The notes below the pieces were generated by a model. It did no database searches. It worked only from the letters and a program-made list of their open reading frames with translations, and had not been told where the DNA came from. Positions 24,121 to 31,644 of a DNA stretch of 64,000 bases are shown piece after piece (the first letter of the stretch is position 1; each line of letters opens with the position of its first letter). The position numbers and the translations under genes are program-made. Source of the stretch: Pseudomonadota bacterium. Its GTDB lineage: Bacteria; Myxococcota; Myxococcia; Myxococcales; Myxococcaceae. Location: the NCBI GenBank assembly GCA_023426545.1, contig JAFAAN010000120.1, forward strand, positions 1-64,000, in the 5' to 3' direction.

Positions 24121-25315
24121 GTCGGTTCGAGGCCTCCTCCTGGGCGCCATGGCGTTGTCCGCGACGCTCGCACTCGTCCTGATGGGGGCGTTCTTCACGC
24201 TCTTCAGCTACGACCTCGAAGACGCCATCTTCGCTCAGCTCGTGGCCACCGCGGCAGATGGGCACGTCGATGACGCGGACATGGGGCGTCAAGCCGCCGC
24301 GCTCGAGATGAAGACCTACGTCGGCCACGCGAGCCTTCCGCCCTGGCTCAGGGACGTGCTGCCCGAGGATGCACCTCGGGGCGAACATGAGCTCTTCACG
24401 CTGAACCATGGCCATTTCCATGTCGCGGTGCGGCCAGACTCGTCAGCGGGCCTCACGCGCTACGTGGTCTTCGACACGACGGAGCTGACCCGCACCACCC
24501 GCCATCTGCGTCGGACGTCCGGGCTGCTGCTGGCCAGTGCCTTGCTGACCCTGCTGGGCGCCGCGGGCCTCTCCCATGTCCTCGCCCGGAGGCTCAGCCT
24601 TCCCCTGGAACAGCTCGTGGCACGAGTACGGTCGAACGCTCCGCAACAAACAGAGGGAGTCGTCGTCACCGAGGTGCGCGCCCTGGCCGAAGCCCTGAGT
24701 GTCCGAGAGGCCCGCATCCAGGAGTTGCTGGAGCGGGAGCTAGCGTTCAACCGGGACGCCAGCCATGAGCTCCGCACGCCCCTCGCCGTGGCGCAGGGCG
24801 CGGTGGAGATACTGGAGCTGGACCCTCCCGCGGACGCGGAGACCTTCGGCCGTCTGCGGCAGGCCGTGCACCACATGGGCCTGCTGACAGAGGGCATCCT
24901 CTGGCTGGCCCGAACAGGCCGCTCAGACGAATCGTGCGAACTGGTGGGCATCTCCCGCGAGATGGTCGCGCTGTACGGCGCCCACCTTGCCCACGGCGAC
25001 GTGGAGCTCGTCATCGATGCGAAAGAGGAGGTCCGCGTGCCACTTCCAGGGTCCGTGGCGCGCGTGATGCTGGGCAACCTCATCAAGAACGCGCTCGCCT
25101 ATACGAGCCAGGGACGCATCGTCATCCACGTCGTGCCCGAGGCCTGGAGCATCTCCGACACAGGCGTGGGCTTCGGCCGGAGCCAGCCCGAGCACACGGG
25201 CTTCGGCATCGGGCTGTCGCTCGTGGAGCGACTGGCCCATCGGTTCAACTGGACCATGAGCATCAGCTCCCTCGCCCCATACGGGACAAAGGTGCGGCTC
25301 GAATGGCCTCCCTGA
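24104..25315 (+). CDS. Membrane sensor histidine kinase
   Basis: A protein of 403 residues. The first membrane helix (about 10-35, LLLGAMALSATLALVLMGAF), a periplasmic sensor of about 100 residues, the second helix (about 145-165), and a HAMP-like segment are followed by the phosphoacceptor helix FNRDASHELRTPLAVAQG (His near 221). The catalytic domain shows GNLIKNALAY (N box), SDTGVGFG (G1) and TGFGIGLSLVERLA (G2). ATG 24104 overlaps the regulator gene. The short sensor has no recognisable ligand fold, so the stimulus is unknown. The operon ends at the hairpin at 25334-25388. Confidence 0.9.
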   Translation: MRARTRSVRGLLLGAMALSATLALVLMGAFFTLFSYDLEDAIFAQLVATAADGHVDDADMGRQAAALEMKTYVGHASLPPWLRDVLPEDAPRGEHELFTLNHGHFHVAVRPDSSAGLTRYVVFDTTELTRTTRHLRRTSGLLLASALLTLLGAAGLSHVLARRLSLPLEQLVARVRSNAPQQTEGVVVTEVRALAEALSVREARIQELLERELAFNRDASHELRTPLAVAQGAVEILELDPPADAETFGRLRQAVHHMGLLTEGILWLARTGRSDESCELVGISREMVALYGAHLAHGDVELVIDAKEEVRVPLPGSVARVMLGNLIKNALAYTSQGRIVIHVVPEAWSISDTGVGFGRSQPEHTGFGIGLSLVERLAHRFNWTMSISSLAPYGTKVRLEWPP

Positions 25316-25333
25316 TACGGATGAGCATGAAAG

Positions 25334-25390
25334 GCCCCACTGAGTCCTCAACCTCATGTGTGTCGAGGAGGGGTGGACTCAGCGGGGCTT
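25334..25390. terminator. Bidirectional terminator between kinase and BP74-like genes
   Basis: GCCCCACTGAGTCC (25334-25347) pairs with GGACTCAGCGGGGC (25375-25388), with one mismatch and a 27-nt loop, followed by TTGAATTT. It lies between convergent genes ending at 25315 and 25413 and could end both transcripts. Confidence 0.65.
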
Positions 25391-25412
25391 GAATTTCGAC
25401 TCAGCCTATTCG

Positions 25413-25763
25413 CTACTTGACTTCACGAGCGAGACGAGAGTCCCACGGGCACCAGTGACCGCCAGGGAGAAACGCACCGCCGGCCTCGTCCAGATGGTCT
25501 TCGACGTACGTCATGTTCGCATCGCAGACTTCAATGGCCATCTCGAAGAACCGGATGGTTGCCGGGTCGAGGTGGAACGAGAACCTGGGATTGTACTCCT
25601 TCGTCTGCTTGATGATTCTCCCGTGGACGTGGACTTCCCTCTTCTCATCGCCGGAGAGAATCCGGCGCGCGTGAGCGATCGTATTCTCATCGGTCAGCTC
25701 AATGATGAACTCAACCCCTGGAGAGCTGGGTTGAGTGAATGCAAAGCGAGCTGTGGCGGCCAT
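25413..25763 (-). CDS. BP74-domain (calmodulin-binding-protein-like) small protein
   Basis: A protein of 116 residues. ARFAFTQPSSPGVEFIIELT, IAHARRILSGDEKREVHVHG, YNPRFSFHLDPATIRFFEMA and VCDANMTYVEDHLDEAGGAF followed by PGGHWCPW match, as I remember it, the small domain named after BP74, a protein of the social amoeba Dictyostelium that is also widespread in myxobacteria. Function is unknown. There is no signal peptide. ATG 25763 has AAGGAG 10 bases upstream and was preferred to the longer frame from 25826. It is a single-gene unit. Confidence 0.68.
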   Translation of the reverse strand: MAATARFAFTQPSSPGVEFIIELTDENTIAHARRILSGDEKREVHVHGRIIKQTKEYNPRFSFHLDPATIRFFEMAIEVCDANMTYVEDHLDEAGGAFLPGGHWCPWDSRLAREVK

Positions 25764-25916
25764 TCGTAGGGCTCCTTGGTAGTGGAGGCCCCTATCTAGC
25801 TGGTTGGGCCCCATCCACAACTGCATTTGCGGCTACCCCATGTGTATAGAATTACACAACTACTCACATATCAAACCAGGCCCCCGGGGCGGAGTTGGCA
25901 CTACGACATGACGCGT

Positions 25917-25945
25917 GGCGACCGGAGTCCTGGAATCCGGTCGCC
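25917..25945. repeat. Perfect 10-bp stem-loop in the intergenic region
   Basis: GGCGACCGGA (25917-25926) and TCCGGTCGCC (25936-25945) form a perfect stem with a 9-nt loop. It sits 95 bases downstream of the methyltransferase stop on the minus strand, so it may end that transcript, though it lacks a T-run. Confidence 0.5.
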
Positions 25946-26039
25946 AGCCATGCGGCGTCGGTACGCTTTCAAGGCCGCGTGCTCGAAGTGTTGCCTTCAG
26001 CGCGTGCGCCGGGCCCCGTCATGGGAGCACGCCACCGCC

Positions 26040-26786
26040 TCACCCCATCCGGCAGTCGAGCATCGCCGCGTGGGGCTTGCGCAGATACGCGCGCAGCTCC
26101 GGGGGCGCATCCTCGGGAACGGCCACTCCCGGTGGCCTCGGGTCATGCCACTGAATGGAGGTGAACCCCGCTGCCCTCATGGCATCCTCGAGCGAGGAGG
26201 CGGACCAGTACCAGGCCGTGACATTGGCCTCGTACTGTCCTCTACGCAGCTCGAGGCGCAACGAACAGCCGTCCGCGTGCGGGGTATCCGAGATGAGCCG
26301 GAACCCGTATGGCCTGTAATAGTCCGGGTCCCCTACGTAAGCTGGATGGATGGGCAGCGTCAGCAGACGCCCGCCAGGACGTAGCCCCCGAGCCATGTCC
26401 GCGCACATCTCCCGAAGGGCCTCGCGGGTGGTCGCGTAAGGCAGCACATATACTCCCAGCACCACGTCGAACTGGTGGTTGAACGCGTCCGATAGCTCCG
26501 ACGTGAACTCAAGCCCCAGCCGCTCCTTCTCCTCTCTGCGGCGCGCATACCCCAGCATGCCCTCCGCCTCATCGAAGCCCACCACCCGGCGGGCCCCCAG
26601 CGACTTGAGCATCCGAGAATACAGGCCCGAGCCACAACCAAAGTCGAGCACGTCGCGCTGCGTGAGGTCTCCCAGGCGGTGCAGTATGCTCGGAATTTCA
26701 ATCTCCTTGCGGAATGGCCACTCGGCCATGTCCTCGTAGAGATCGGCCAACCCATCGAACTGGCTTTCAGCGCTGGATACAGTCAT
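26040..26786 (-). CDS. Class I SAM-dependent methyltransferase
   Basis: A protein of 248 residues with the Rossmann methyltransferase core. DVLDFGCGSGLYSRMLKSLG is motif I, VVGFDEAEGMLGYAR is motif II, DVVLGVYVLPYA is motif IV, and the ARGLRPGGRLLTLPI strand follows. The C-terminal part (FRLISDTPHADGCSLRLELR) resembles small-molecule methyltransferases. The substrate is unknown and neighbours give no hint. ATG 26786 was chosen over 26822 because GGGGG lies just upstream of it. The gene is monocistronic. Confidence 0.8.
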   Translation of the reverse strand: MTVSSAESQFDGLADLYEDMAEWPFRKEIEIPSILHRLGDLTQRDVLDFGCGSGLYSRMLKSLGARRVVGFDEAEGMLGYARRREEKERLGLEFTSELSDAFNHQFDVVLGVYVLPYATTREALREMCADMARGLRPGGRLLTLPIHPAYVGDPDYYRPYGFRLISDTPHADGCSLRLELRRGQYEANVTAWYWSASSLEDAMRAAGFTSIQWHDPRPPGVAVPEDAPPELRAYLRKPHAAMLDCRMG

Positions 26787-26899
26787 GGATGTGCCCCCGT
26801 GTTCGGGGGGCGATTCAAGCATAGATTCGTCCCATGAGAAGCCATTGTGCTTGTCGTTGAATGAATGGACCGCGCTCCGTCATCCTCCGCGCGCCCCCC

Positions 26900-28384
26900 T
26901 CAACTGTAGCGAGCATCCGGGTCGACACCATCCCGACGCAGCTCGTCAGCGCTCGCCGCCACGGCCTGGGTTCCAGGCGGATTTTCATACCAACCCGGGT
27001 CCGCGTAGCCGTCCAGACGTTCGCGGACCTTCAGCACGGTGAACATGCCTCCCGCCGTCATGTAGCCGTGCTTGCCCCGAGCGCCCAACATGGGAATGGA
27101 GTTGGGTGGGACAGGCATCCCCATCTCGGCCATCTCCGCCATGCCTGTCTGTCCCATCGTCATGTAGCCCGGCAGCAGCGTTCGTACCTTGGCGTCCAGG
27201 TCACCCGGCTTCACGCCTATCATGTTGGGGAACTCATGCCCCATCTGGTTCATCATGTGATGGGTCATATGACAGTGCAGGGCCCAGTCACCGGGCGCGT
27301 CCGCCACGAACTCGATGACGCGCGTGCTGCCCACGGGGACGAGCACTGTCCCTTCCGGTTGCTGCGCGGACTCGGGGATGTGTCCGGCATCCGTTTCGGT
27401 GACGCGAAAGTGGAAGCCGTGCAGATGGATGGGGTGGTGATTCTGCGGGCTCAGGTTGCCCAGCCGGATGCGCACCCGCTCGCCCTGACGCACCACCAGC
27501 GGCTCCGTGCCTGGGAATGCCTTCGCGTTCATGGTGAGCACGTTGAAGTCCGTCATCTCGTTCGGATTGGGCCTCCTCGTGCCGACATCGATGCGCCATT
27601 CGTGCAGCAAGATGACGAAGTCCCGGTCGACGCGAGGCCCCACGGGCCGACGCGGGTGGATGACGAACATGCCCGTCATACCGAGACCTATCTGCGTCAT
27701 CTCGTCATGGTGCGAGTGGTACATGTTCGTGCTCGCCTGGCGCAGGGTGAACTCGTACCGGAACGTCTCACCCGGGGCGATGGCCTGGTGGCTGAGGCCG
27801 CCGACGCCATCCATGCCGCTGGGCAGCAGGATGCCGTGCCAGTGGACCGTGGTGGCCGCGGGCAACCGATTGGTGACGTAGATGCGCACCCGGTCTCCCT
27901 CCACCGCCTCGATGGCAGGCCCATGGACCCGGCCGTTGTAGCCCCAGCAGAAGGCCTTCAGACCGGGCGCGAACTCATGCTCCACCTCCTCGGCGACCAG
28001 GTGGAAGACCTTCACGCCGTCCACCACCTTCCATGGCAGCTTCGAGCCATTGGGCACCACGACGGGCCGGTAATCCCGGTGCGGCATTCCGGGCGGAAGC
28101 CAGTCCCGTCGCGGAGGCCGCTGGGCCACCGAGCTGGAGGCGCCCACGCGAGAACCGCGGGCCGTGGCGGTGTCCGACTGGGCGCGGGCCGCCGGGCCGC
28201 TCAGCAGCAGCGCGCCCCCCGTGAGCGTGGCGCCCGCGGTCGCCAGCATGTTCCTCCGGGTCAGGGTTCCCGCGACGGTTGCCTCGGAAGGCCCTCCAGG
28301 AGCGTCCCTGCGCTCCGAAGTCCCGTGGGCGTCCTCCTGCTCGCGGCCCAAGGCGTACTCGGTCTCAGTCGTGCGGATGCTCAT
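26900..28384 (-). CDS. Tat-exported multicopper oxidase, CopA-like
   Basis: A protein of 494 residues. A Tat signal (LTRRNMLATAGATLTGGALL) precedes three cupredoxin domains. All four copper motifs are visible: VHWHGI, YHSHH, HPIHLHGF and HCHMTHHMM. The C-terminus carries several Met-rich segments (MTMGQTGMAEMAEMGM), typical of copper-oxidising periplasmic enzymes. Such oxidases turn Cu(I) into less toxic Cu(II). The gene overlaps the end of the TolC-like gene by 20 bases and is third in an operon with a metal-binding lipoprotein. The start ATG 28384 lies just before the twin-arginine leader; the frame is open far upstream inside the TolC-like gene. Confidence 0.9.
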   Translation of the reverse strand: MSIRTTETEYALGREQEDAHGTSERRDAPGGPSEATVAGTLTRRNMLATAGATLTGGALLLSGPAARAQSDTATARGSRVGASSSVAQRPPRRDWLPPGMPHRDYRPVVVPNGSKLPWKVVDGVKVFHLVAEEVEHEFAPGLKAFCWGYNGRVHGPAIEAVEGDRVRIYVTNRLPAATTVHWHGILLPSGMDGVGGLSHQAIAPGETFRYEFTLRQASTNMYHSHHDEMTQIGLGMTGMFVIHPRRPVGPRVDRDFVILLHEWRIDVGTRRPNPNEMTDFNVLTMNAKAFPGTEPLVVRQGERVRIRLGNLSPQNHHPIHLHGFHFRVTETDAGHIPESAQQPEGTVLVPVGSTRVIEFVADAPGDWALHCHMTHHMMNQMGHEFPNMIGVKPGDLDAKVRTLLPGYMTMGQTGMAEMAEMGMPVPPNSIPMLGARGKHGYMTAGGMFTVLKVRERLDGYADPGWYENPPGTQAVAASADELRRDGVDPDARYS

Positions 28385-29804
28385 GGCGGCTCTCCGTGCC
28401 GTTGGAGGTGTCTTGTCCATGCCCGGCCTGCACGGCGGGTGGGCTGGGTGCGCTGACCTCCCGAAGCCGGCCGCCCACGAGCCGCTCGAGCTCGGCCCGC
28501 GCCATCCAGTAGTCGCGGACGGCCACGATGTAGCCCCGGTACGCCTCCACCTGCTCGCGCCGGGCGGTGAGCAATGGGAAGAGCCCCAGTTGCATGGCGT
28601 TGTACTGGAGCTGCGACTGCTCGACGACCTTCTCACGAAGAGGCAGCACCACGCGGCGGTAGCGGTCAATCATCAGGCGGAGCGAGAGCAGCCTCGCGCG
28701 TGCGACGCGGACCTCCGAGCGGGTGTTGACGGACAGCTCCATGAGCCGCCGCTGCCCCTGACGGTGCTGGGCCTCCAGGCGAGCGATGAGCGCCTGGCGC
28801 TGGTCGAAGAGGGGCAGCTCCAGGGACAAGGTGGGGCCGATGAGCCTGGGGCCGTCCGCGTCACGGTGCTCGTGGAGCCCCACCTCCACCCGGCCGAAGT
28901 AGCGCGTACTCCGAGCCAGCTCCAGCGCATTCCAGAGCAGCGCGACCCGCTTCCGGGCCGCGTCGATGTCCAGCCGCTGGCGGATGGCGAGCGACTCCAG
29001 GTGTTCCAGCGAGGCTTCCTGGTTGGGCAGCGGAGGGAGCTTCTCCGAAATCGCCCACTGCGTGCGCGGCCCCCACAACCCCAGGAGGCGGTTGAGGTGC
29101 TCCCGAGCATCCACCAGGGCAAGCTCGTCCCCCGCCATGTCGAGCCGGGCTCCCTCGGCGGAAGCCTGCTCACTCGCCAGGTCCAGCTCCGCCATGTTGC
29201 CCGCGGCGCGCAGCCGCGCGGAGAGGTCCGCCGCTGCCTCCGCGGCCTGGAGGGCCATGCGGCGAAGCTCCACGAGCTGCTGGAGGGCCTGCACCTCGGT
29301 GTAGGCCTTCCGCACTTCGGCCGCTGTGGCCAGCGCCTCGTGCGCCACGCGCAGTGTGTCGGCCATGAACTGCTCCCTGGCGACACGCTTGCGCAGCGGC
29401 AGCGTGAAGAGATTGACGAAGTCCTGAACCAGCGAGACCTCATGCTCGTAGACGCCGCCCCCACGAATCGGAAAGCCGATGCTCCCGTCGAGCGTGGGAT
29501 TGGAGAGAAGCCCAGCCTGCACCATGTCGGCCTGCGAGACGCCCAGGTCCTCGTAGGTGGCCTGGAGCCCCGGGTTGTTGAGCAAGGCCACCTCCACCGC
29601 GCGGTCCGAGGTGACGTCGGCCTTCAAGAGCATGTCGAGATGGCGCTCGACCTCGACATCCTCGGGCGTGCCCTGGTTCCAGCGCGTCTTGCGCCCCAGT
29701 CGCTCCTCGACGAGCGCCGCGACCTCGGCGTGGCCACGCTCTCTCTGGATGGACGCGCAGCCGCCCGCCACCAGCGCCGCGCACACCACCACGGCCAGCC
29801 TCAC
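28365..29804 (-). CDS. TolC-family outer-membrane efflux lipoprotein
   Basis: A protein of 479 residues. A lipobox signal (LAVVVCAALVAGGCAS) is followed by two helical repeats with coiled-coil character, as in OEP/TolC proteins: VEVALLNNPGLQATYEDLGV, then QADMVQAGLLSNPTL, and further RLLGLWGP and LPLFDQRQALIARLEAQ segments. GTG 29804 has GGAGAAC upstream and overlaps the stop of the preceding lipoprotein gene, so a longer frame from 29939 is rejected. The His/Ser-rich tail ends HEHPHD, a possible metal-binding end. No RND or MFP partner gene is adjacent, which is unusual for a pump. Confidence 0.87.
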   Translation of the reverse strand: MRLAVVVCAALVAGGCASIQRERGHAEVAALVEERLGRKTRWNQGTPEDVEVERHLDMLLKADVTSDRAVEVALLNNPGLQATYEDLGVSQADMVQAGLLSNPTLDGSIGFPIRGGGVYEHEVSLVQDFVNLFTLPLRKRVAREQFMADTLRVAHEALATAAEVRKAYTEVQALQQLVELRRMALQAAEAAADLSARLRAAGNMAELDLASEQASAEGARLDMAGDELALVDAREHLNRLLGLWGPRTQWAISEKLPPLPNQEASLEHLESLAIRQRLDIDAARKRVALLWNALELARSTRYFGRVEVGLHEHRDADGPRLIGPTLSLELPLFDQRQALIARLEAQHRQGQRRLMELSVNTRSEVRVARARLLSLRLMIDRYRRVVLPLREKVVEQSQLQYNAMQLGLFPLLTARREQVEAYRGYIVAVRDYWMARAELERLVGGRLREVSAPSPPAVQAGHGQDTSNGTESRHEHPHD

Positions 29805-30178
29805 GGATGTTCTCCGTGCCCAGGGGCATGCCCCGAAGGCGCGCTGCCGGACCGCCCCGCGTCCGCGGGCTCGGGCCCCATGCCACACTTCGGACAGGTG
29901 CCTGAGTGGTGGGACCGCACCTCCGGGTGCATCGGACACGTGTAGAGGGTTACGCCCGCATCCGAAGCGGCGGCTGCCGGCGCATTGGCGGGCGCTGGAC
30001 GTTCCGGGGTGGAGGCCGCGAACGCGGTGGGCAGCGCAGCGGCTGGCGCTTCAGGGGCATCCGGATTCGATGGGTCCATCGCGGCGGGTAGCCTCTTCGG
30101 CTCGGAGATACAGGCCGCGAAGGAAAGGATGCTCGTCAGCGCGACGAGGGTCCGACGCAGGAGGGGCCTCTGGGACAT
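29801..30178 (-). CDS. Lipoprotein with heavy-metal-binding domain
   Basis: A protein of 125 residues. The signal and lipobox read ILSFAACIS. An Ala/Pro-rich linker leads to the metal-binding motif YTCPMHPEVRSHHSGTCPKC (about 82-101) followed by Gly-Met, the short heavy-metal-binding domain (HMBD) often found on copper transporters and efflux adaptors. The tail is again His-rich (SGHAPGHGEHP). It is first in a three-gene operon, and its stop overlaps the GTG of the TolC-like gene. I infer a periplasmic copper sponge or donor for the oxidase. Confidence 0.8.
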   Translation of the reverse strand: MSQRPLLRRTLVALTSILSFAACISEPKRLPAAMDPSNPDAPEAPAAALPTAFAASTPERPAPANAPAAAASDAGVTLYTCPMHPEVRSHHSGTCPKCGMGPEPADAGRSGSAPSGHAPGHGEHP

Positions 30179-30302
30179 GCCGTGATGGCAGCCAGGACGA
30201 GGCCCCTTGTCGATGCCCAGCGGTCCAGGAGGTTCACAACCTCACGGGCCCTTTGCGATAGGTCCACCGGACTGTCGCCTCGCCGCGAGCAGCCCCTGAC
30301 AC

Positions 30303-31076
30303 CTACTTCGTGGTGTATCCACCGTTGACGAGAATCGTCTGGCCCGTCATCCACCATCCCTCCGTGACGAGGAAGCGGATGAACGGGACGATATCCTGGA
30401 TGTCCGTGAGGCCCGTCTTGGAGAACTTCGAGAGCGCCGCCGCTGTCTTGTGGAAGGTCACCGCGTCCTCGCCCTCTGCCGGGTAGAAGAAGGGCGTGTC
30501 CATCGGGCCTGGGCCAATCGCCGTCACGGAGATGCCGCGCTCGCCAAACTCCTTGGAAGCCGCCCGGGTGAAGTGCTCGACGGGCGCCTTCATCCCCGCA
30601 TAGGCCGCGTAGAAGGGGGTGAAAGCGCCGAGCAGCGAGGTGACCAGCGTGCAGATTCTTCCGTTGTCATTGAGGTGCTTCCCGGCCTCCTTGAGAAAGA
30701 AGAAGGCCGCCTTGGCGTTCACCGCGCTCATCTCGTCGAACTCCGCTTCGCGGGTCTCGACAATCGGCTTCTTCAGCACCTTCCCGACGGTGTTGATGGC
30801 GATATCTGGCTTTCCCACCGACGCCACCACCTCGGCGAAGAGCTTCTCCATCCCCCCTGCGCTCGTCAGGTCGCCCTGAAGCGCCACGCCCTTGGCACCC
30901 GCCGCCTTGATCGCCCCCAGGGTTTCTTCAGCGGCATTCCTGGCACTCGAGCCATGGTAATGAATCGCCACGGCACGTGCTCCATGCCGGGCGAGATCGC
31001 GAGCCACCAGTCCGCCCAGATTCTTCGCACCGCCAGCAATGACGACGGTCTTGCCTTCGAGACTGTGGGCACTCAT
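30303..31076 (-). CDS. Short-chain dehydrogenase/reductase
   Basis: A protein of 257 residues. VVIAGGAKNLGGLVARDLA is the NAD(P)-binding glycine motif, with GG in place of the common GASxGIG. INTVGKVLKKP replaces the NNAG strand. TLVTSLLGAFTPFYAAYAGMK supplies the Ser and the Tyr-x3-Lys pair, and the C-terminal GQTILVNGGYTTK is typical. The NAG motif variant occurs in SDR subfamilies whose substrate is unknown. ATG 31076 has GAGAAAGG upstream; the frame from 31181 is longer but without support. It stands alone. Confidence 0.85.
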   Translation of the reverse strand: MSAHSLEGKTVVIAGGAKNLGGLVARDLARHGARAVAIHYHGSSARNAAEETLGAIKAAGAKGVALQGDLTSAGGMEKLFAEVVASVGKPDIAINTVGKVLKKPIVETREAEFDEMSAVNAKAAFFFLKEAGKHLNDNGRICTLVTSLLGAFTPFYAAYAGMKAPVEHFTRAASKEFGERGISVTAIGPGPMDTPFFYPAEGEDAVTFHKTAAALSKFSKTGLTDIQDIVPFIRFLVTEGWWMTGQTILVNGGYTTK

Positions 31077-31644
31077 GGATTGGCCTTTCTCAGAGACGAA
31101 ACTGCTCTCCAGGGGGTCATTGGCTGAAGGGGAGCCCCCAATCGCCGTCACGAAACTCCGCTCCCTGCCCTCTTGTTTCAATGCGATTGGCGAGCGAGAG
31201 GGACGTCCGTCAGCTGACTCCTGGGTGAAACTTCCGCCGCGCGGACCGCGCGCTCCTCACAGGGAGCGCGACTCGAACCTGGAGCAGAATCTGAGAATCC
31301 GAAAAAGCCTCCGCCTCGTGCGACCATGCGCTCTTCGGCCCGGGTTCGTAAACACTCTCTCGGCTCGAGACGGCTCGTTGGCGCCAGCCCGCCTTGAATC
31401 ACTTCCCCCCGCATTCTCCCGTCCTGAAATTCATCTATAGCACCACCCAAGAATTCCCAATCCCACTCAAACGAGGTTGCCTGTTTCGCGGCAGGATGTC
31501 CGATGCCATATCTGACAGCTACGGGGCATTACGGATACACGGCCGGGACTCACGGATGCAGTCTCGCGCTCCGGCTCCCGGCCCGTCACACAGGTCTCCC
31601 AGACGCCATTCCGGCGCCAGGAACGACGGACCTGTGTCTCAGAG
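31077..31644. other. 568-bp region without a supported gene
   Basis: It separates the divergent SDR and protease genes and should hold both promoters. It contains nested GC hairpins, the best being CGCGCTCC (31249-31256) with GGAGCGCG (31263-31270). A more AT-rich patch (about 31430-31480) may contain the protease promoter. The open frames here have no ribosome sites. Confidence 0.45.
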
